From Dysgonomonas gadei ATCC BAA-286 (lineage in GTDB: Bacteria > Bacteroidota > Bacteroidia > Bacteroidales > Dysgonomonadaceae): DNA of 64,000 bases. Shown piece by piece: positions 26,991-35,986 of this stretch. Made by a program: the position numbers and the translations under genes. How positions within the stretch are numbered: position 1 is the stretch's first letter; every line of letters begins with the position of its first letter. The stretch spans positions 434,001-498,000 of the forward strand of contig NZ_GL891980.1 in the NCBI RefSeq assembly GCF_000213555.1, read 5' to 3'. The notes under the pieces are model-generated. The model ran no database searches. It saw nothing but the letters and a program-made list of their open reading frames with translations, and was not told the origin of the DNA.

Positions 26991-27764
26991 TTATTCAAAT
27001 TTCAGGTGTTTAACGGTTTGCCCGTTGTTTATCAGTGTTGTAAGAGACTCTATGCCTATAAGCACATGCTCATCCACAAAACTTTTAGTGACCAGGCTGT
27101 CACTCTTTTCAGTTTTCACACCGTCCGAAATCATTGGCTGGTCAGATACCAACAGCAATGCTCCGGTCGGGATCTGGTTAGCAAACCCGCAGGTAAACAA
27201 TGTCGCTGTTTCCATATCCACAGCCATTGTACGAATCCGCCTCAGGTAGTCTTTGAATACATCGTCATATTCCCACACCCGGCGATTGGTGGTATATACT
27301 GTCCCCGTCCAGTAATCTCGGTTGTGATTACGGATAGTTGACGACACCGACCTCAACAGGCTGAAAGCCGGCAAAGACGGTACTTCGGGCGGAAAATAAT
27401 CGTTCGATGTTCCTTCTCCCCGGATAGCCGCGATAGGCAATATATAATCTCCCAGATTGTTATGCTTCTTTATCCCTCCGCATTTACCTAAAAACAATAC
27501 GGCTTCGGGTTCAACCGCGCTCAGTAAGTCCATTATAGTAGCTGCATTGGCACTTCCCATACCAAAATTAATAATGGTAATGCCATTAGCCGATGCATTC
27601 GGCATATTACCATCGAGACCCACAATAGGCACATTGAAATGACTGGCAAACACCTCTACATACTTTGCAAAATTGGTAAGTAATATATGTTTGGTAAACT
27701 GTTCTAACGGCCTTTTGGTGTACCTCGGAAGCCAATTGTCTACAATCTCTTGTTTTGTTTTCAT
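26991..27764 (-). CDS. amn: AMP nucleosidase
   Basis: A 257-residue enzyme of the PNP/UDP phosphorylase superfamily (NFGMGSANAATIMDLL, FLGKCGGIK, AVDMETATLFTCG). It is the short Bacteroidetes form, lacking the N-terminal domain of the ~480-residue E. coli Amn. The predicted reaction is AMP + water to adenine + ribose 5-phosphate, in purine recycling. It is the first gene of amn-holA-hydrolase. A minus-strand TACCTTTG at 27829-27836 could be its promoter and is the same word found in the modular repeats. Confidence 0.85.
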   Translation of the reverse strand: MKTKQEIVDNWLPRYTKRPLEQFTKHILLTNFAKYVEVFASHFNVPIVGLDGNMPNASANGITIINFGMGSANAATIMDLLSAVEPEAVLFLGKCGGIKKHNNLGDYILPIAAIRGEGTSNDYFPPEVPSLPAFSLLRSVSSTIRNHNRDYWTGTVYTTNRRVWEYDDVFKDYLRRIRTMAVDMETATLFTCGFANQIPTGALLLVSDQPMISDGVKTEKSDSLVTKSFVDEHVLIGIESLTTLINNGQTVKHLKFE

Positions 27765-27839
27765 ATTAACTTTACTTTTGTTTTAAAGATAAACAAGTAT
27801 CTTTTATTTTTTGTTGTACAGGATTAACAAAGGTAACAA

Positions 27840-28289
27840 ATGTTGGATTTAAATCTGCCCCCTTTCAATATAAATGTAAAAAAAACGGACGGAAGACTTA
27901 GCGTTTTCGACAGGCTACGTCGTAAGTTTGTGACACTTACACCCGAAGAATGGGTACGCCAGCACTTCATTAATTACCTGATCACAGAGAAAGGATATCC
28001 GCAGGCTTTAATAGCTAACGAGATACAAATCAACCTGAACAACCAGAAACGCAGGTGTGATTCCATTGTTTACGATAAAACTATTTCCCCTCTGGTCATA
28101 GTCGAATATAAGTCGCCGGATGTGGAAATTACCCAAGCTGTTTTCGACCAGATAGTAAGATACAACATCGTGCTGAAAGTAAAATACCTGATTGTATCCA
28201 ACGGGCTTAGCCATTACTGTTGCCGGATGGATTACAGCGCACAAACATTCGATTATCTTGCTGATATACCGACATATACAGAATTATAA
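27840..28289 (+). CDS. HsdR N-terminal domain protein (stand-alone)
   Basis: A 149-residue protein matching the type I restriction enzyme R N-terminal domain (HSDR_N). It keeps PD-(D/E)XK-like residues: an Asp in RRCDSIV, then VIVEYKSPDVEI with the E-x-K pair. Single-domain versions like this are conserved in Bacteroidetes without hsdM or hsdS and are probably not part of a restriction system; a housekeeping nuclease role is possible. Divergent from amn, with only 75 nt between. Confidence 0.8.
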   Translation: MLDLNLPPFNINVKKTDGRLSVFDRLRRKFVTLTPEEWVRQHFINYLITEKGYPQALIANEIQINLNNQKRRCDSIVYDKTISPLVIVEYKSPDVEITQAVFDQIVRYNIVLKVKYLIVSNGLSHYCCRMDYSAQTFDYLADIPTYTEL

Positions 28290-28327
28290 CTCTCCGCAAA
28301 ATTACATATTTTAACCATATTTAGTTA

Positions 28328-28746
28328 AAAGGTAACAAAGGTAACAGATATATCAGTTAACAGTCATCAGTTAGCAGTTAACATCTTGTATCTTGTTTAC
28401 TCGTATCTTGTCCACTTGTAACTTTTTAAAAAGGTAACACATGTAACATTTTTTTAGCCTTTGTGCCCTTTGTGATTTCCTTCGTGTACTTGGTGGTTAA
28501 AACTCTTTACCACAAGAGACACAAAGAGTTACACAAAGGGTACTATATAAAAGGTAACAAAGGTAACACTTGTTTCAGTAAACAGTAAACAGTCATCAGT
28601 CAACAACTTGTATCTCGTATCTTGTTTACTTGTACCTTTCTTCAAAAGGTAACAAAAGTAACACTTTTCTACATATTACTTTTTACTCTCATAGTAAGTC
28701 CCCCTTGGTGCATTTAGGAGGCCAATCCAATCTTTCAAAGAACTCC
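28328..28746 (-). repeat. Modular intergenic repeat, copy B (inverted relative to copy A)
   Basis: Fills most of the 562-nt spacer between the HsdR-N gene and secG. Read on the minus strand it runs in the same order as copy A. Over ~230 bp I count about seven substitutions, a 1-nt gap and one missing ATGACTG unit, i.e. ~95% identity by eye. It differs by an extra ~95-nt module (about 28562-28660) repeating the GTTACCTTTGTTACC / ACAAGATAC / TGATGACTG set. The CACAAAGG hairpin is at 28458-28540. Confidence 0.85.
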
Positions 28747-28791
28747 TAAAACCGTATAGATAAATATCCGGCAAATACATGCACTTATATC

Positions 28792-28821
28792 ACAAAAAAG
28801 GCTTCCCATGTGAGAAGCCTT
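28792..28821 (-). terminator. Rho-independent terminator after secG
   Basis: 8-bp stem AAGGCTTC / GAAGCCTT (28798-28805 and 28814-28821). On the minus strand it is followed by a T-run (the A-run at 28794-28799). Confidence 0.8.
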
Positions 28822-28851
28822 CAAATATCTTAATTATATTCTAGTCTGAGA

Positions 28852-29220
28852 TTATTCAGCAGGAGGTGTCGCTGGCTGCTCTGTAGCAGGTGCAGGCGCA
28901 GTGTTGCTTGGTATGGCAGGCAGTGTTGTCGACATATCAGGAGCACCTGTATTAACAGGAGCAGGGGCGCCTACTTCCGGTTGAAGGGTAGTTGTCGCTT
29001 TCGGCCTGATCATAACACAAACTATACTCATCACCATGATGAAACCGGCTAGTCCCCAAGTTGCTTTTTCTAGGAAATCGGTAGTTTTACGAACACCCAT
29101 AATGGCGTTTGATGATGAGAAACCTGATGAAAGGCCACCACCTTTAGAATTTTGAACAAGAACTATCAGTACTAAGGCAATCGCTGCAATTACAATTAAT
29201 ACAGTAATAAGTGTAATCAT
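28852..29220 (-). CDS. secG: Preprotein translocase subunit SecG
   Basis: A 122-residue membrane protein of the SecYEG channel. Two transmembrane helices (residues ~1-22 and ~52-75) are joined by the conserved loop VLVQNSKGGGLSSGF. The tail is rich in Pro, Ala and Thr, as usual for Bacteroidetes SecG. Last gene of the activator-lptE-TPR-secG operon; it overlaps the TPR gene stop by 4 nt. Confidence 0.93.
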   Translation of the reverse strand: MITLITVLIVIAAIALVLIVLVQNSKGGGLSSGFSSSNAIMGVRKTTDFLEKATWGLAGFIMVMSIVCVMIRPKATTTLQPEVGAPAPVNTGAPDMSTTLPAIPSNTAPAPATEQPATPPAE

Positions 29221-29996
29221 TTTGTATCTTTAAATTTCGAATTTATAATTAGTTTTTCCAAAAAACTCAATTGGTCTGCAAAGTAAATATTTTTTTTCGG
29301 ATAATTCAAACTTAAGTGTTTAATAATTTTGTATGCTTTCTCATACTTCTTCTGTTTTATGTAGATTTTAGCCAATGTCTCGGTAAAAAATACATCTTCG
29401 TCCAGTTCATCATCTTTTTCATCCGTTTTTTCCATATCATCCGACAAAGGCTCGTCGTCTCCGCTTATTTGTATGCGGATACCGCCTTCCATCTCCGAAC
29501 GGGTAATGAATGTATCTATGATATTCTGATGCTTGAGGCTTGACGGTTCTTTATCAGCAGGGATATCTTCACTCTCCGCTACAGAAGTCACCTGCATATA
29601 AGTAAAGTAATCTGTAGTAGCGAGACTTGAATGTGATATACTATACTCCAGATCTGCATCCGCATCATTATTTCCTTTCAATTCGAAAAAAGCATTCAGT
29701 AACAGACTGGTTTTATCTTCACTCACCTCACTTTTTCCCGTCTGACGGAAAAACGAGTCATACTCATCACTCAAAATATAGTAAAATAAAGCCTTACGGT
29801 CGTTTACAAAAATACTTAATTTACCCAGTTCTTCCTGAAAACTTTCAGACTCAAATAAATATACAGACTTCAGATAAGTAAATATACCCGTCTGCGAATA
29901 TGGATATTCTTCAACAAAAGCCCTTAAGGGCTGTATATCCTCTTGCGAAGGATTTACGCCTTTTTCGGTTAATTTATAGAATTGTTGAATATCCAC
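29217..29996 (-). CDS. TPR-like protein of the lptE-secG operon
   Basis: A 259-residue cytoplasmic protein with a GTG start. The C-terminal part has one or two tetratricopeptide-like helices (FFTETLAKIYIKQKKYEKAY, then KIIKHLSLNYPKK), preceded by an acidic linker (DDEPLSDDMEKTDEKDDELDED). No enzymatic motif. It is regularly found between lptE and secG in Bacteroidales. It overlaps secG by 4 nt and is separated from lptE by 117 nt holding a hairpin-forming repeat. Confidence 0.75.
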   Translation of the reverse strand: MDIQQFYKLTEKGVNPSQEDIQPLRAFVEEYPYSQTGIFTYLKSVYLFESESFQEELGKLSIFVNDRKALFYYILSDEYDSFFRQTGKSEVSEDKTSLLLNAFFELKGNNDADADLEYSISHSSLATTDYFTYMQVTSVAESEDIPADKEPSSLKHQNIIDTFITRSEMEGGIRIQISGDDEPLSDDMEKTDEKDDELDEDVFFTETLAKIYIKQKKYEKAYKIIKHLSLNYPKKNIYFADQLSFLEKLIINSKFKDTK

Positions 29997-30003
29997 AGCC
30001 TTC

Positions 30004-30097
30004 AGTGAAAAGTGAAAAGTGAAAAATATAAAGAGTAAAAAGCTATATAATTATGATAATAAAATTTATTTTTCACTTTTCATTCTTCATTTTTCAC
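30004..30097. repeat. GTGAAAA-type inverted repeat within the lptE-secG operon
   Basis: Three tandem AGTGAAA units (30004-30028) pair with a TTTTTCACTTTTCATTC-like block (30068-30097) across an AT-rich loop. It lies between the lptE stop (30114) and the TPR gene start (29996) and could weaken read-through or stabilise the upstream mRNA. Confidence 0.7.
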
Positions 30098-30113
30098 TCA
30101 TTAATTATTGTTT

Positions 30114-30617
30114 CTACCAATTAGACATTGTCGCATTAAAAATCTGATCTACAATATCTTTCGTCAACTCGTCAATCAATCCATCCTGTACATCGGTAAG
30201 CATCAGGCTACTGGAGAAGTCACGGTAAGCAGTAATCGTTTCCTCTTTGTCTTCTTGCGGATTCTTATTATTTCTGAACCGCATCTTCACTCCTAATGTC
30301 AAACGTGTTTCGGCGGAGAAGTTATCTTCCTTTACCGACAAAGGTGTCAATTCATATGTAACAATCTCCCCTTCAATCTCGAGCGACGGATTAATCGAGG
30401 TGAATTGCAGTTTCGTATTACGGGTAAATACATCCTTCATTCGCTCGTTGAATACCTGAGTCAGCGGAGGATATACATAAGGTGCCTGATTCTGGAAATC
30501 GCGTATATCGATTGTTGGCGTTTCCGCATAGTTGATAGATGCCCCATTAAATTTATAAGACACCGTACAGCCGGCAAACAATGCGACAAAGAAAAGTGAC
30601 AATAATACCTTTTTCAT
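30114..30617 (-). CDS. lptE: LPS assembly lipoprotein LptE
   Basis: A 167-residue outer-membrane lipoprotein (lipobox FAGC, Cys 16). The mature part follows the Bacteroidetes LptE pattern (FNGASINYAETPTIDIRDFQN, shortened by one here, and a C-terminal DIVDQIFNATMSNW). It plugs and assists LptD to place LPS on the cell surface. ATG overlaps the activator gene stop by 4 nt. LptE here and the lpx operon upstream both serve LPS biogenesis. Confidence 0.9.
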   Translation of the reverse strand: MKKVLLSLFFVALFAGCTVSYKFNGASINYAETPTIDIRDFQNQAPYVYPPLTQVFNERMKDVFTRNTKLQFTSINPSLEIEGEIVTYELTPLSVKEDNFSAETRLTLGVKMRFRNNKNPQEDKEETITAYRDFSSSLMLTDVQDGLIDELTKDIVDQIFNATMSNW

Positions 30618-31888
30618 AAATTTTCCAGATTATATTCTTTTATTTTTCTATACAATGTACGCTCCGATATTTTTAGATCCTGAGCTGCATTCTTGCGTTT
30701 CCCATTATGCCGCTCCAGTGCTTTTATAATCATATCTCTTTCTACATCTTGTAACGAAAGCGTTTCCTCCTCATACTCCGGAGCCTCGATCACATCGGCA
30801 TCGGCAATTGTAGATGCAGGTATTATGGTATGTCCGTCATCTTTGATAGGCAAAGATGAGGTCCTGTCTGCCTGATTTACAACCATTGGCGTAAGAGGCT
30901 TTTCACTACTGTTTACCACAGGAGAAGAGAGGATATCTCCGGGCTTCATATTTCCGGCCACGATATCATGAACGATCTTTTTCAGCTCGTTCATATCCTT
31001 CTTCATATCGAACAATACCTGATATAATATTTCCCGCTCGTTATTGAAATTCTTCTGTTCACCGGCGCTTATTGTTCCTACAGGTATAAGTCCGACCTCA
31101 TTGGCCGGAAGATATAATTTCAGTATATCAGGAGTTATATCCCTCGTTTGCTCAATTATCGAAATCTGTTCTGTAATATTCTTTAACTGGCGGATATTGC
31201 CGGGCCAGTAATATTCTTTTAGCATTTGTCTTGCAGAATCGGTTAGCACGATCGGAGGCATACTATACTTTTCGGCACAATCGCTTGCAAATCTCCTGAA
31301 TAACAAGGGGATATCATCCTTCCGGTCCCTAAGTGCCGGAATACGGATAGGTACTGTGTTGAGGCGATAGTACAAATCTTCACGGAAACGCCCGTTACGG
31401 GTAGCAGTCACCATATCCAGATTGGTAGCGGCAACAACACGTACATCGGTTTTCTCCACTTTAGATGAACCCACTTTTATAAACTCTCCTGTTTCCAGTA
31501 CGCGTAATAAGCGGGCCTGAGTAGACAGAGGCAACTCCCCTACCTCATCGAGAAATAAAGTACCTCCGTTAGCTACCTCAAAATATCCTTTCCGCTCACC
31601 TGTTGCTCCGGTAAAAGACCCTTTCTCGTGTCCGAAAAGTTCGGAATCGATCGTTCCTTCGGGAATAGAACCGCAATTGACTGCGATATATGTCCCGTGT
31701 TTACGATGGCTGAACTGATGAATAATCTGTGGAAAATTCTCTTTCCCTACTCCGCTCTCCCCGGTCACCAATACCGACATATCGGTAGGAGCCACCTGAA
31801 GGGCAATATCTATAGCCCGGTTCAGATCGGGACTATTCCCGATGATACCGAAGCGTTGCTTTACTTGTTGGATGTCCGGTTTTGCCAT
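30614..31888 (-). CDS. Sigma-54-interacting transcriptional activator
   Basis: A 424-residue activator with no receiver domain. Residues ~12-240 are the AAA+ domain: Walker A GESGVGKE, the sigma-54 loop as GSFTGA, Walker B LFLDEVGELP, and the arginine-finger region FREDLYYRLN. A variable linker follows, then a C-terminal Fis-type HTH (RKNAAQDLKISERTLYRKI). Activation must be controlled by level or partner rather than phosphorylation. It leads the operon with lptE, the TPR protein and secG. Confidence 0.9.
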   Translation of the reverse strand: MAKPDIQQVKQRFGIIGNSPDLNRAIDIALQVAPTDMSVLVTGESGVGKENFPQIIHQFSHRKHGTYIAVNCGSIPEGTIDSELFGHEKGSFTGATGERKGYFEVANGGTLFLDEVGELPLSTQARLLRVLETGEFIKVGSSKVEKTDVRVVAATNLDMVTATRNGRFREDLYYRLNTVPIRIPALRDRKDDIPLLFRRFASDCAEKYSMPPIVLTDSARQMLKEYYWPGNIRQLKNITEQISIIEQTRDITPDILKLYLPANEVGLIPVGTISAGEQKNFNNEREILYQVLFDMKKDMNELKKIVHDIVAGNMKPGDILSSPVVNSSEKPLTPMVVNQADRTSSLPIKDDGHTIIPASTIADADVIEAPEYEEETLSLQDVERDMIIKALERHNGKRKNAAQDLKISERTLYRKIKEYNLENL

Positions 31889-31992
31889 TATAATTACAAG
31901 TTTATAGGTTATATATCATAAGTATTCAACACATTAGGCTACAAATATGGCTAATAGTTGCCTACCGTCAACTGTTAAACAGTAGATAAAAC

Positions 31993-32027
31993 CTGACAAA
32001 ATTACATATTAATTCCCATTTTGTCAG
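31993..32027. promoter_or_regulatory. Inverted repeat in the divergent spacer before the SLC13 gene
   Basis: CTGACAAAA (31993-32001) and TTTTGTCAG (32019-32027), a perfect 9-bp inverted repeat with 17-nt spacer, followed by TCTTTTTT on the plus strand. It could be an operator shared by the divergent genes. No plus-strand gene lies upstream, so a terminator role is less likely. The remaining 373-nt spacer shows only the promoter element at 32202 and AT-rich DNA. Confidence 0.45.
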
Positions 32028-32201
32028 TCTTTTTTAGTGAAGATTTGCAAAGAATAAAAATTTGAAGCCTACTCATAAGTTATATTCTAAATTGGTTTGC
32101 TGAAAAATAATACCTGATTAATGAACGTGAAAAAAGATAAACAATTCTTATCTTTTTAACGTTCTTACTTAAAAGTATTCGCTTTGAGCTAAAGGATTAT
32201 T

Positions 32202-32209
32202 TATCTTTG
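32202..32209 (+). promoter_or_regulatory. SLC13 permease gene promoter, -7 element
   Basis: TATCTTTG matches TAnnTTTG, 52 nt upstream of the ATG at 32262. A TTTG lies 15 nt upstream, closer than the usual -33 spacing. Confidence 0.5.
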
Positions 32210-32261
32210 CGTACATTCGAGAAACAAACTGCTTAATATATCATATAATATATATTTAAAT

Positions 32262-34118
32262 ATGGAATTATCCTCCTTACTATCCCCTATCAATATTACA
32301 TTGACAATTCTTATTACGGCATCCATTTTCTTCATGCGAGGAAAGGTCCGCTCCGACCTCGTGGCTGTATGTGCCCTACTGGCATTGGTCCTTTTCGGAA
32401 TACTGGATACATCAGAAGCATTGGCCGGATTTTCGAATCCTGTCGTCATAATGATGATCGGGCTCTTCATCGTAGGCGCCGGAATCTTCCGTACCGGACT
32501 AGCCAAGGTTATCAGTAGCAAGATATTGCAAACGGCGGGAAGCAACGAAAATAAACTATTCATACTCGTAATGCTTGTAACAGCCTCGATAGGTGCTTTT
32601 GTGAGCAATACAGGTACTGTAGCTGTAATGATGCCGATTATTGTCAGTATGGCTACAAGCGCCAATATCAGTCCACGCAGATACCTGATGCCATTAGCCT
32701 TCGCCAGCAGTATGGGGATGTTTACACTAATCAGTACCCCTCCCAATCTGGTCATTAATAATGCCTTGGTAGATGCAGGATATAAAGCTTTATCATTCTT
32801 CTCTTTTGCTCCTATCGGATTTGTCGCTCTGGGAGTCGGAGTTATTATTTTATTCTTTCTAAGTAAATTATTAATATCTAAAAGTGACGCGTCTGCAACA
32901 AAAAAGAAACAGGGAAAATCATTGGTCGAACTAGCTATGGAGTATGAATTGCAAAACCAATCATACAGGATAGAAGTAAAAAATGATACACCATTATCGG
33001 ACAAAACTCTTGCCGAACTAAGAATAGCGACACATTACAATGTAAGTATCAGCAAGATAGTACGAAAAGTCGGCAATTCCAGATTCAGGAAGAATGTTAT
33101 TGAAGAAGTTGCTGGTCCAAAGTCAACGATACAGAAAGGTGATATATTATATTGTCATGGAAGTCTTGAAGATATAGAGAGATTCGTTTCCGAAAATCAT
33201 CTGCATCTGGAGAAAACAAACGGAGATTATCCTTTTACTGATTTTCAGGAATCAGGTATTGCCGAGATATTTATCATGCCTAATTCCAAACTTATAAACC
33301 GGACAATCTCAGAGATTCAGTTCAGAGAGGAATATAATGTAAATGTACTTGGTATTCAGCGGCAGAATGAATATCGCATGCATGATATTAAAGATGCAAA
33401 ATTGCATTCGGGAGATGCACTCTTGATACAGGGTACATGGAAAGACCTCGCAAACCTCGATGACAGGCAGGACGACCTCGTGCTGGTGGGACAACCCTTA
33501 AAGGAAGCTGCAAAGGTAACACTAGATCAGAAAGCCCCTATAGCTGCGGCTATCATGATATTAATGGTAATAGCCATGGTGTTTGAGATTGTTCCATCTG
33601 TGATAGCAATTCTACTGGCGGCAGTGGCAATGGTTGTCACAGGCTGTTTAAGAAACATGGAAGAAGCCTACGGCAGTATCAATTGGGAAAGTGTAGTACT
33701 CATCGGGGCTATGCTGCCTATGGCTACAGCATTCCAGAACACGGGAGTAGATACGCTAATTTCCGGCGGGCTGGTTGGTAAGTTAGGAGACTTTGGTCCT
33801 TATGCCCTGTTAGCAGGAATATACTTCTGTACATCATTGCTTACCATGTTTATTAGCAATACAGCAACAGCCGTGCTATTTACTCCTATAGCCCTCAAAG
33901 CTGCGGTAAGCATGAGCGTCAGTCCATATCCGTTTCTGTTTGCTGTTGCAGTAGCTGCGAGTATGTGTTTCGCGTCTCCATTCTCAACGCCTCCAAATGC
34001 ATTGGTGATGAGCGCCGGACGTTATACCTTTATGGATTATATAAAGGTGGGATTGCCTCTACAATTAATTATGGGAATAGTGATGATACTGGTATTGCCG
34101 CTTTTGTTCCCGTTCTGA
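32262..34118 (+). CDS. SLC13-family permease with two TrkA-C domains
   Basis: A 618-residue transporter of the DASS/SLC13 (sodium-coupled anion) type. About five transmembrane helices precede a cytoplasmic insert at residues ~215-400 that holds two TrkA-C (RCK_C) folds (KGDILYCHGSLEDIERF and SGDALLIQGTWKDLANL end each). The second helix bundle follows. SNT-type motifs are visible as FVSNTGTVAVM in the first half and FISNTATAVLF in the second. Likely substrates are sulfate or dicarboxylates; the sequence does not decide between them. Monocistronic, converging on the methionine sulfoxide reductase gene. Confidence 0.88.
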   Translation: MELSSLLSPINITLTILITASIFFMRGKVRSDLVAVCALLALVLFGILDTSEALAGFSNPVVIMMIGLFIVGAGIFRTGLAKVISSKILQTAGSNENKLFILVMLVTASIGAFVSNTGTVAVMMPIIVSMATSANISPRRYLMPLAFASSMGMFTLISTPPNLVINNALVDAGYKALSFFSFAPIGFVALGVGVIILFFLSKLLISKSDASATKKKQGKSLVELAMEYELQNQSYRIEVKNDTPLSDKTLAELRIATHYNVSISKIVRKVGNSRFRKNVIEEVAGPKSTIQKGDILYCHGSLEDIERFVSENHLHLEKTNGDYPFTDFQESGIAEIFIMPNSKLINRTISEIQFREEYNVNVLGIQRQNEYRMHDIKDAKLHSGDALLIQGTWKDLANLDDRQDDLVLVGQPLKEAAKVTLDQKAPIAAAIMILMVIAMVFEIVPSVIAILLAAVAMVVTGCLRNMEEAYGSINWESVVLIGAMLPMATAFQNTGVDTLISGGLVGKLGDFGPYALLAGIYFCTSLLTMFISNTATAVLFTPIALKAAVSMSVSPYPFLFAVAVAASMCFASPFSTPPNALVMSAGRYTFMDYIKVGLPLQLIMGIVMILVLPLLFPF

Positions 34119-34133
34119 TAAAGTAACCGGCGT

Positions 34134-34610
34134 TTAAGATTCCAACAGTTTAACTATTTGTTGAAGATAGTGGGCATCTGTTTCATCGAAGTGATTCAGA
34201 TGCTCGCTGTCTATATCGAGTACCGCGATGACTTCATCATTCCGGAATAAAGGTACTACTATTTCAGATTGAGAAGCGGTATCGCAGGCAATATGTCCGG
34301 GAAACTGGTTTACATCTTCTACTATAACTGTTTTCTTTTCCTTCCATGCCGTTCCGCAGACTCCTTTTCCATACTTGATACGGGTACAGGCTATTGTTCC
34401 CTGGAATGGCCCGAGGACGAGTTCATCCTTTTTTACAATATAGAAGCCAACCCAGAAGAAGCCGAATGTCATCTTCAATGCTGATGATATATTGGCAAAA
34501 TTGGCAATGGTATCGGTTTCTCCTTCTATTAATGCTTTGAGCTGGGGGAGAAGGGAGTGGTAGGTTTCTTCTTTGGAAGAGGTAGGGGTGAGGTGGAGGG
34601 TGTGGGACAT
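34134..34610 (-). CDS. msrC: Free methionine-(R)-sulfoxide reductase (GAF domain)
   Basis: A 158-residue GAF-domain protein. Three cysteines occupy the fRMsr positions: IACTRI, GKGVCGTAW and HIACDTAS; VVPLFRNDEVIAVLDIDS completes the pocket. The enzyme reduces free methionine-R-sulfoxide, protecting against oxidants. ATG at 34610. Codon use here is like the chromosome backbone rather than the adjacent AT-rich capsule genes, marking the edge of that locus. Confidence 0.9.
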   Translation of the reverse strand: MSHTLHLTPTSSKEETYHSLLPQLKALIEGETDTIANFANISSALKMTFGFFWVGFYIVKKDELVLGPFQGTIACTRIKYGKGVCGTAWKEKKTVIVEDVNQFPGHIACDTASQSEIVVPLFRNDEVIAVLDIDSEHLNHFDETDAHYLQQIVKLLES

Positions 34611-34630
34611 AGGAATATTATACTAATAAA

Positions 34631-35842
34631 TTAATAGTTGTTTTCTCCCATCAACCATGTTATTCTGGACACGGACGAAGTTCTCTTCTGAAGTTTCATT
34701 ATCATATCTTTGTAAACGGAATCATCATAGACGTTCGCTAAATCACGCGCCACTGATAAAGCTGTTGTTGTTGCAATCTTTTGCGGCTTACTTCCAAAAG
34801 CCCATTCTTTTGAACCTGAAATATAAGGAATAAGATAATCAAATGCGAGTTTGAGATTTTTACCATCTTCTGTTTTATAACTCCATAAATCATTATTTGT
34901 GTATGAAGATATGGTAGCCATGGTAATAAATCCTTGTAAACAATATATAGAATATCTTAAAGATTGATTTCTTTTTAATTCCATAGGAAAACGTCCATTT
35001 CTATCTATTTGCTTTTTTATTTGCTCTTTTGCTAAAGTGATCATTTGCTCCAACTCTTCAGTATTTCCTATATATAAAGAATATGTTGCAAGTTGAGTAA
35101 TATACCATATAGCTTGATTATTTGATGCTTTTCTAATAGACTTTCCTTGATTACTATTTAAAAGCCATGTAGATAATTCAGCAAACCAACTCTTTAATGC
35201 TCGATCATCTGAATCAGCCCAATATTTAGAGATTTCTAATAATTTTACATAGTCTATCAACTTTATGAAAACAACACCAAATATTATACCAGTTGCCATT
35301 CCTTCTTTACTATCTTCTGATAAGCATGCAGCATATTTAAAATTAGGATTCATTCTACTTTCAGGATCAATAAACCAAATTTTCAAAATATTAGAGGCTT
35401 TTTTAGCATATTCTTCATTCTGAGAATAAAACCAAGCTAATGATAATGTCTCTATTTGCTCAACCATCAAATTCAACCTATCCATATCATAAGCATCAGA
35501 TTCGGCTTTAGGATTCACTTGCCCATCTTTCAAAACAGACAACAACTCTCCATTAGAATTTGACTCTGTCCAAGCATATTTACTTAAGGAATAGAAATCA
35601 TTTTTATCACCAGATGGCGGTATATTTCCATCTATGACCTTACATGGAATGACATCTAATAAAGCATCCGCATCTTTTAAAAGTTGCTGATATGCTTTTT
35701 GTGACTGGGAATTTCCTTTTCTAATCTTCTCCCTAATACTGGTCAACTCTTGATAATTCATACTTACAAGTTGATATTCTTGGGCATTAGATTCATTAAT
35801 TACAATGAATATAATAAATAATAAAATTACAACTCTTATCAT
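34631..35842 (-). CDS. Alginate lyase-like secreted protein
   Basis: A 403-residue protein with a signal peptide (cleavage near NAQEY). It matches the Alginate_lyase family (PL5-like alpha/alpha toroid): SGDKNDFYSLSKYAWTES, LAWFYSQNEEYAKKASNILKIWF (first 20 shown in part), and SNNQAIWYITQLATY. The family cleaves mannuronate- or other uronate-containing polymers by beta-elimination. Being the last gene of a capsule operon, as AlgL is in alginate loci, it may clear misdirected polymer or set chain length. The exact substrate is unknown. Confidence 0.75.
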   Translation of the reverse strand: MIRVVILLFIIFIVINESNAQEYQLVSMNYQELTSIREKIRKGNSQSQKAYQQLLKDADALLDVIPCKVIDGNIPPSGDKNDFYSLSKYAWTESNSNGELLSVLKDGQVNPKAESDAYDMDRLNLMVEQIETLSLAWFYSQNEEYAKKASNILKIWFIDPESRMNPNFKYAACLSEDSKEGMATGIIFGVVFIKLIDYVKLLEISKYWADSDDRALKSWFAELSTWLLNSNQGKSIRKASNNQAIWYITQLATYSLYIGNTEELEQMITLAKEQIKKQIDRNGRFPMELKRNQSLRYSIYCLQGFITMATISSYTNNDLWSYKTEDGKNLKLAFDYLIPYISGSKEWAFGSKPQKIATTTALSVARDLANVYDDSVYKDMIMKLQKRTSSVSRITWLMGENNY

Positions 35843-35986
35843 ATAATTTGTTTAAAAGGTTTTATTTAATAAGATTTTCTTGTTAAAACAAATTAGTGTA
35901 CTATTAAGTTTAATCTTTCCATTTTTAATAATAGAGATACAACAATTCCTACAATTAAAGTAAGATTTTACATGTCAGCATTATTT

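Noticed and set aside
27840..28289. HsdR-like protein taken as part of a restriction-modification system
   Set aside because: No hsdM or hsdS gene nearby, and the single-domain length (149 aa) fits the stand-alone Bacteroidetes form.
13311..28746. Inverted copies A and B as ends of a composite transposon or genomic island
   Set aside because: The 14.6 kb between them is largely conserved housekeeping genes, without transposase, integrase or target duplications.
34631..35842. Alginate lyase-like gene as part of a polysaccharide utilisation locus
   Set aside because: No SusC/SusD pair, sensor or other lyases nearby; it sits at the end of a capsule operon on the same strand.
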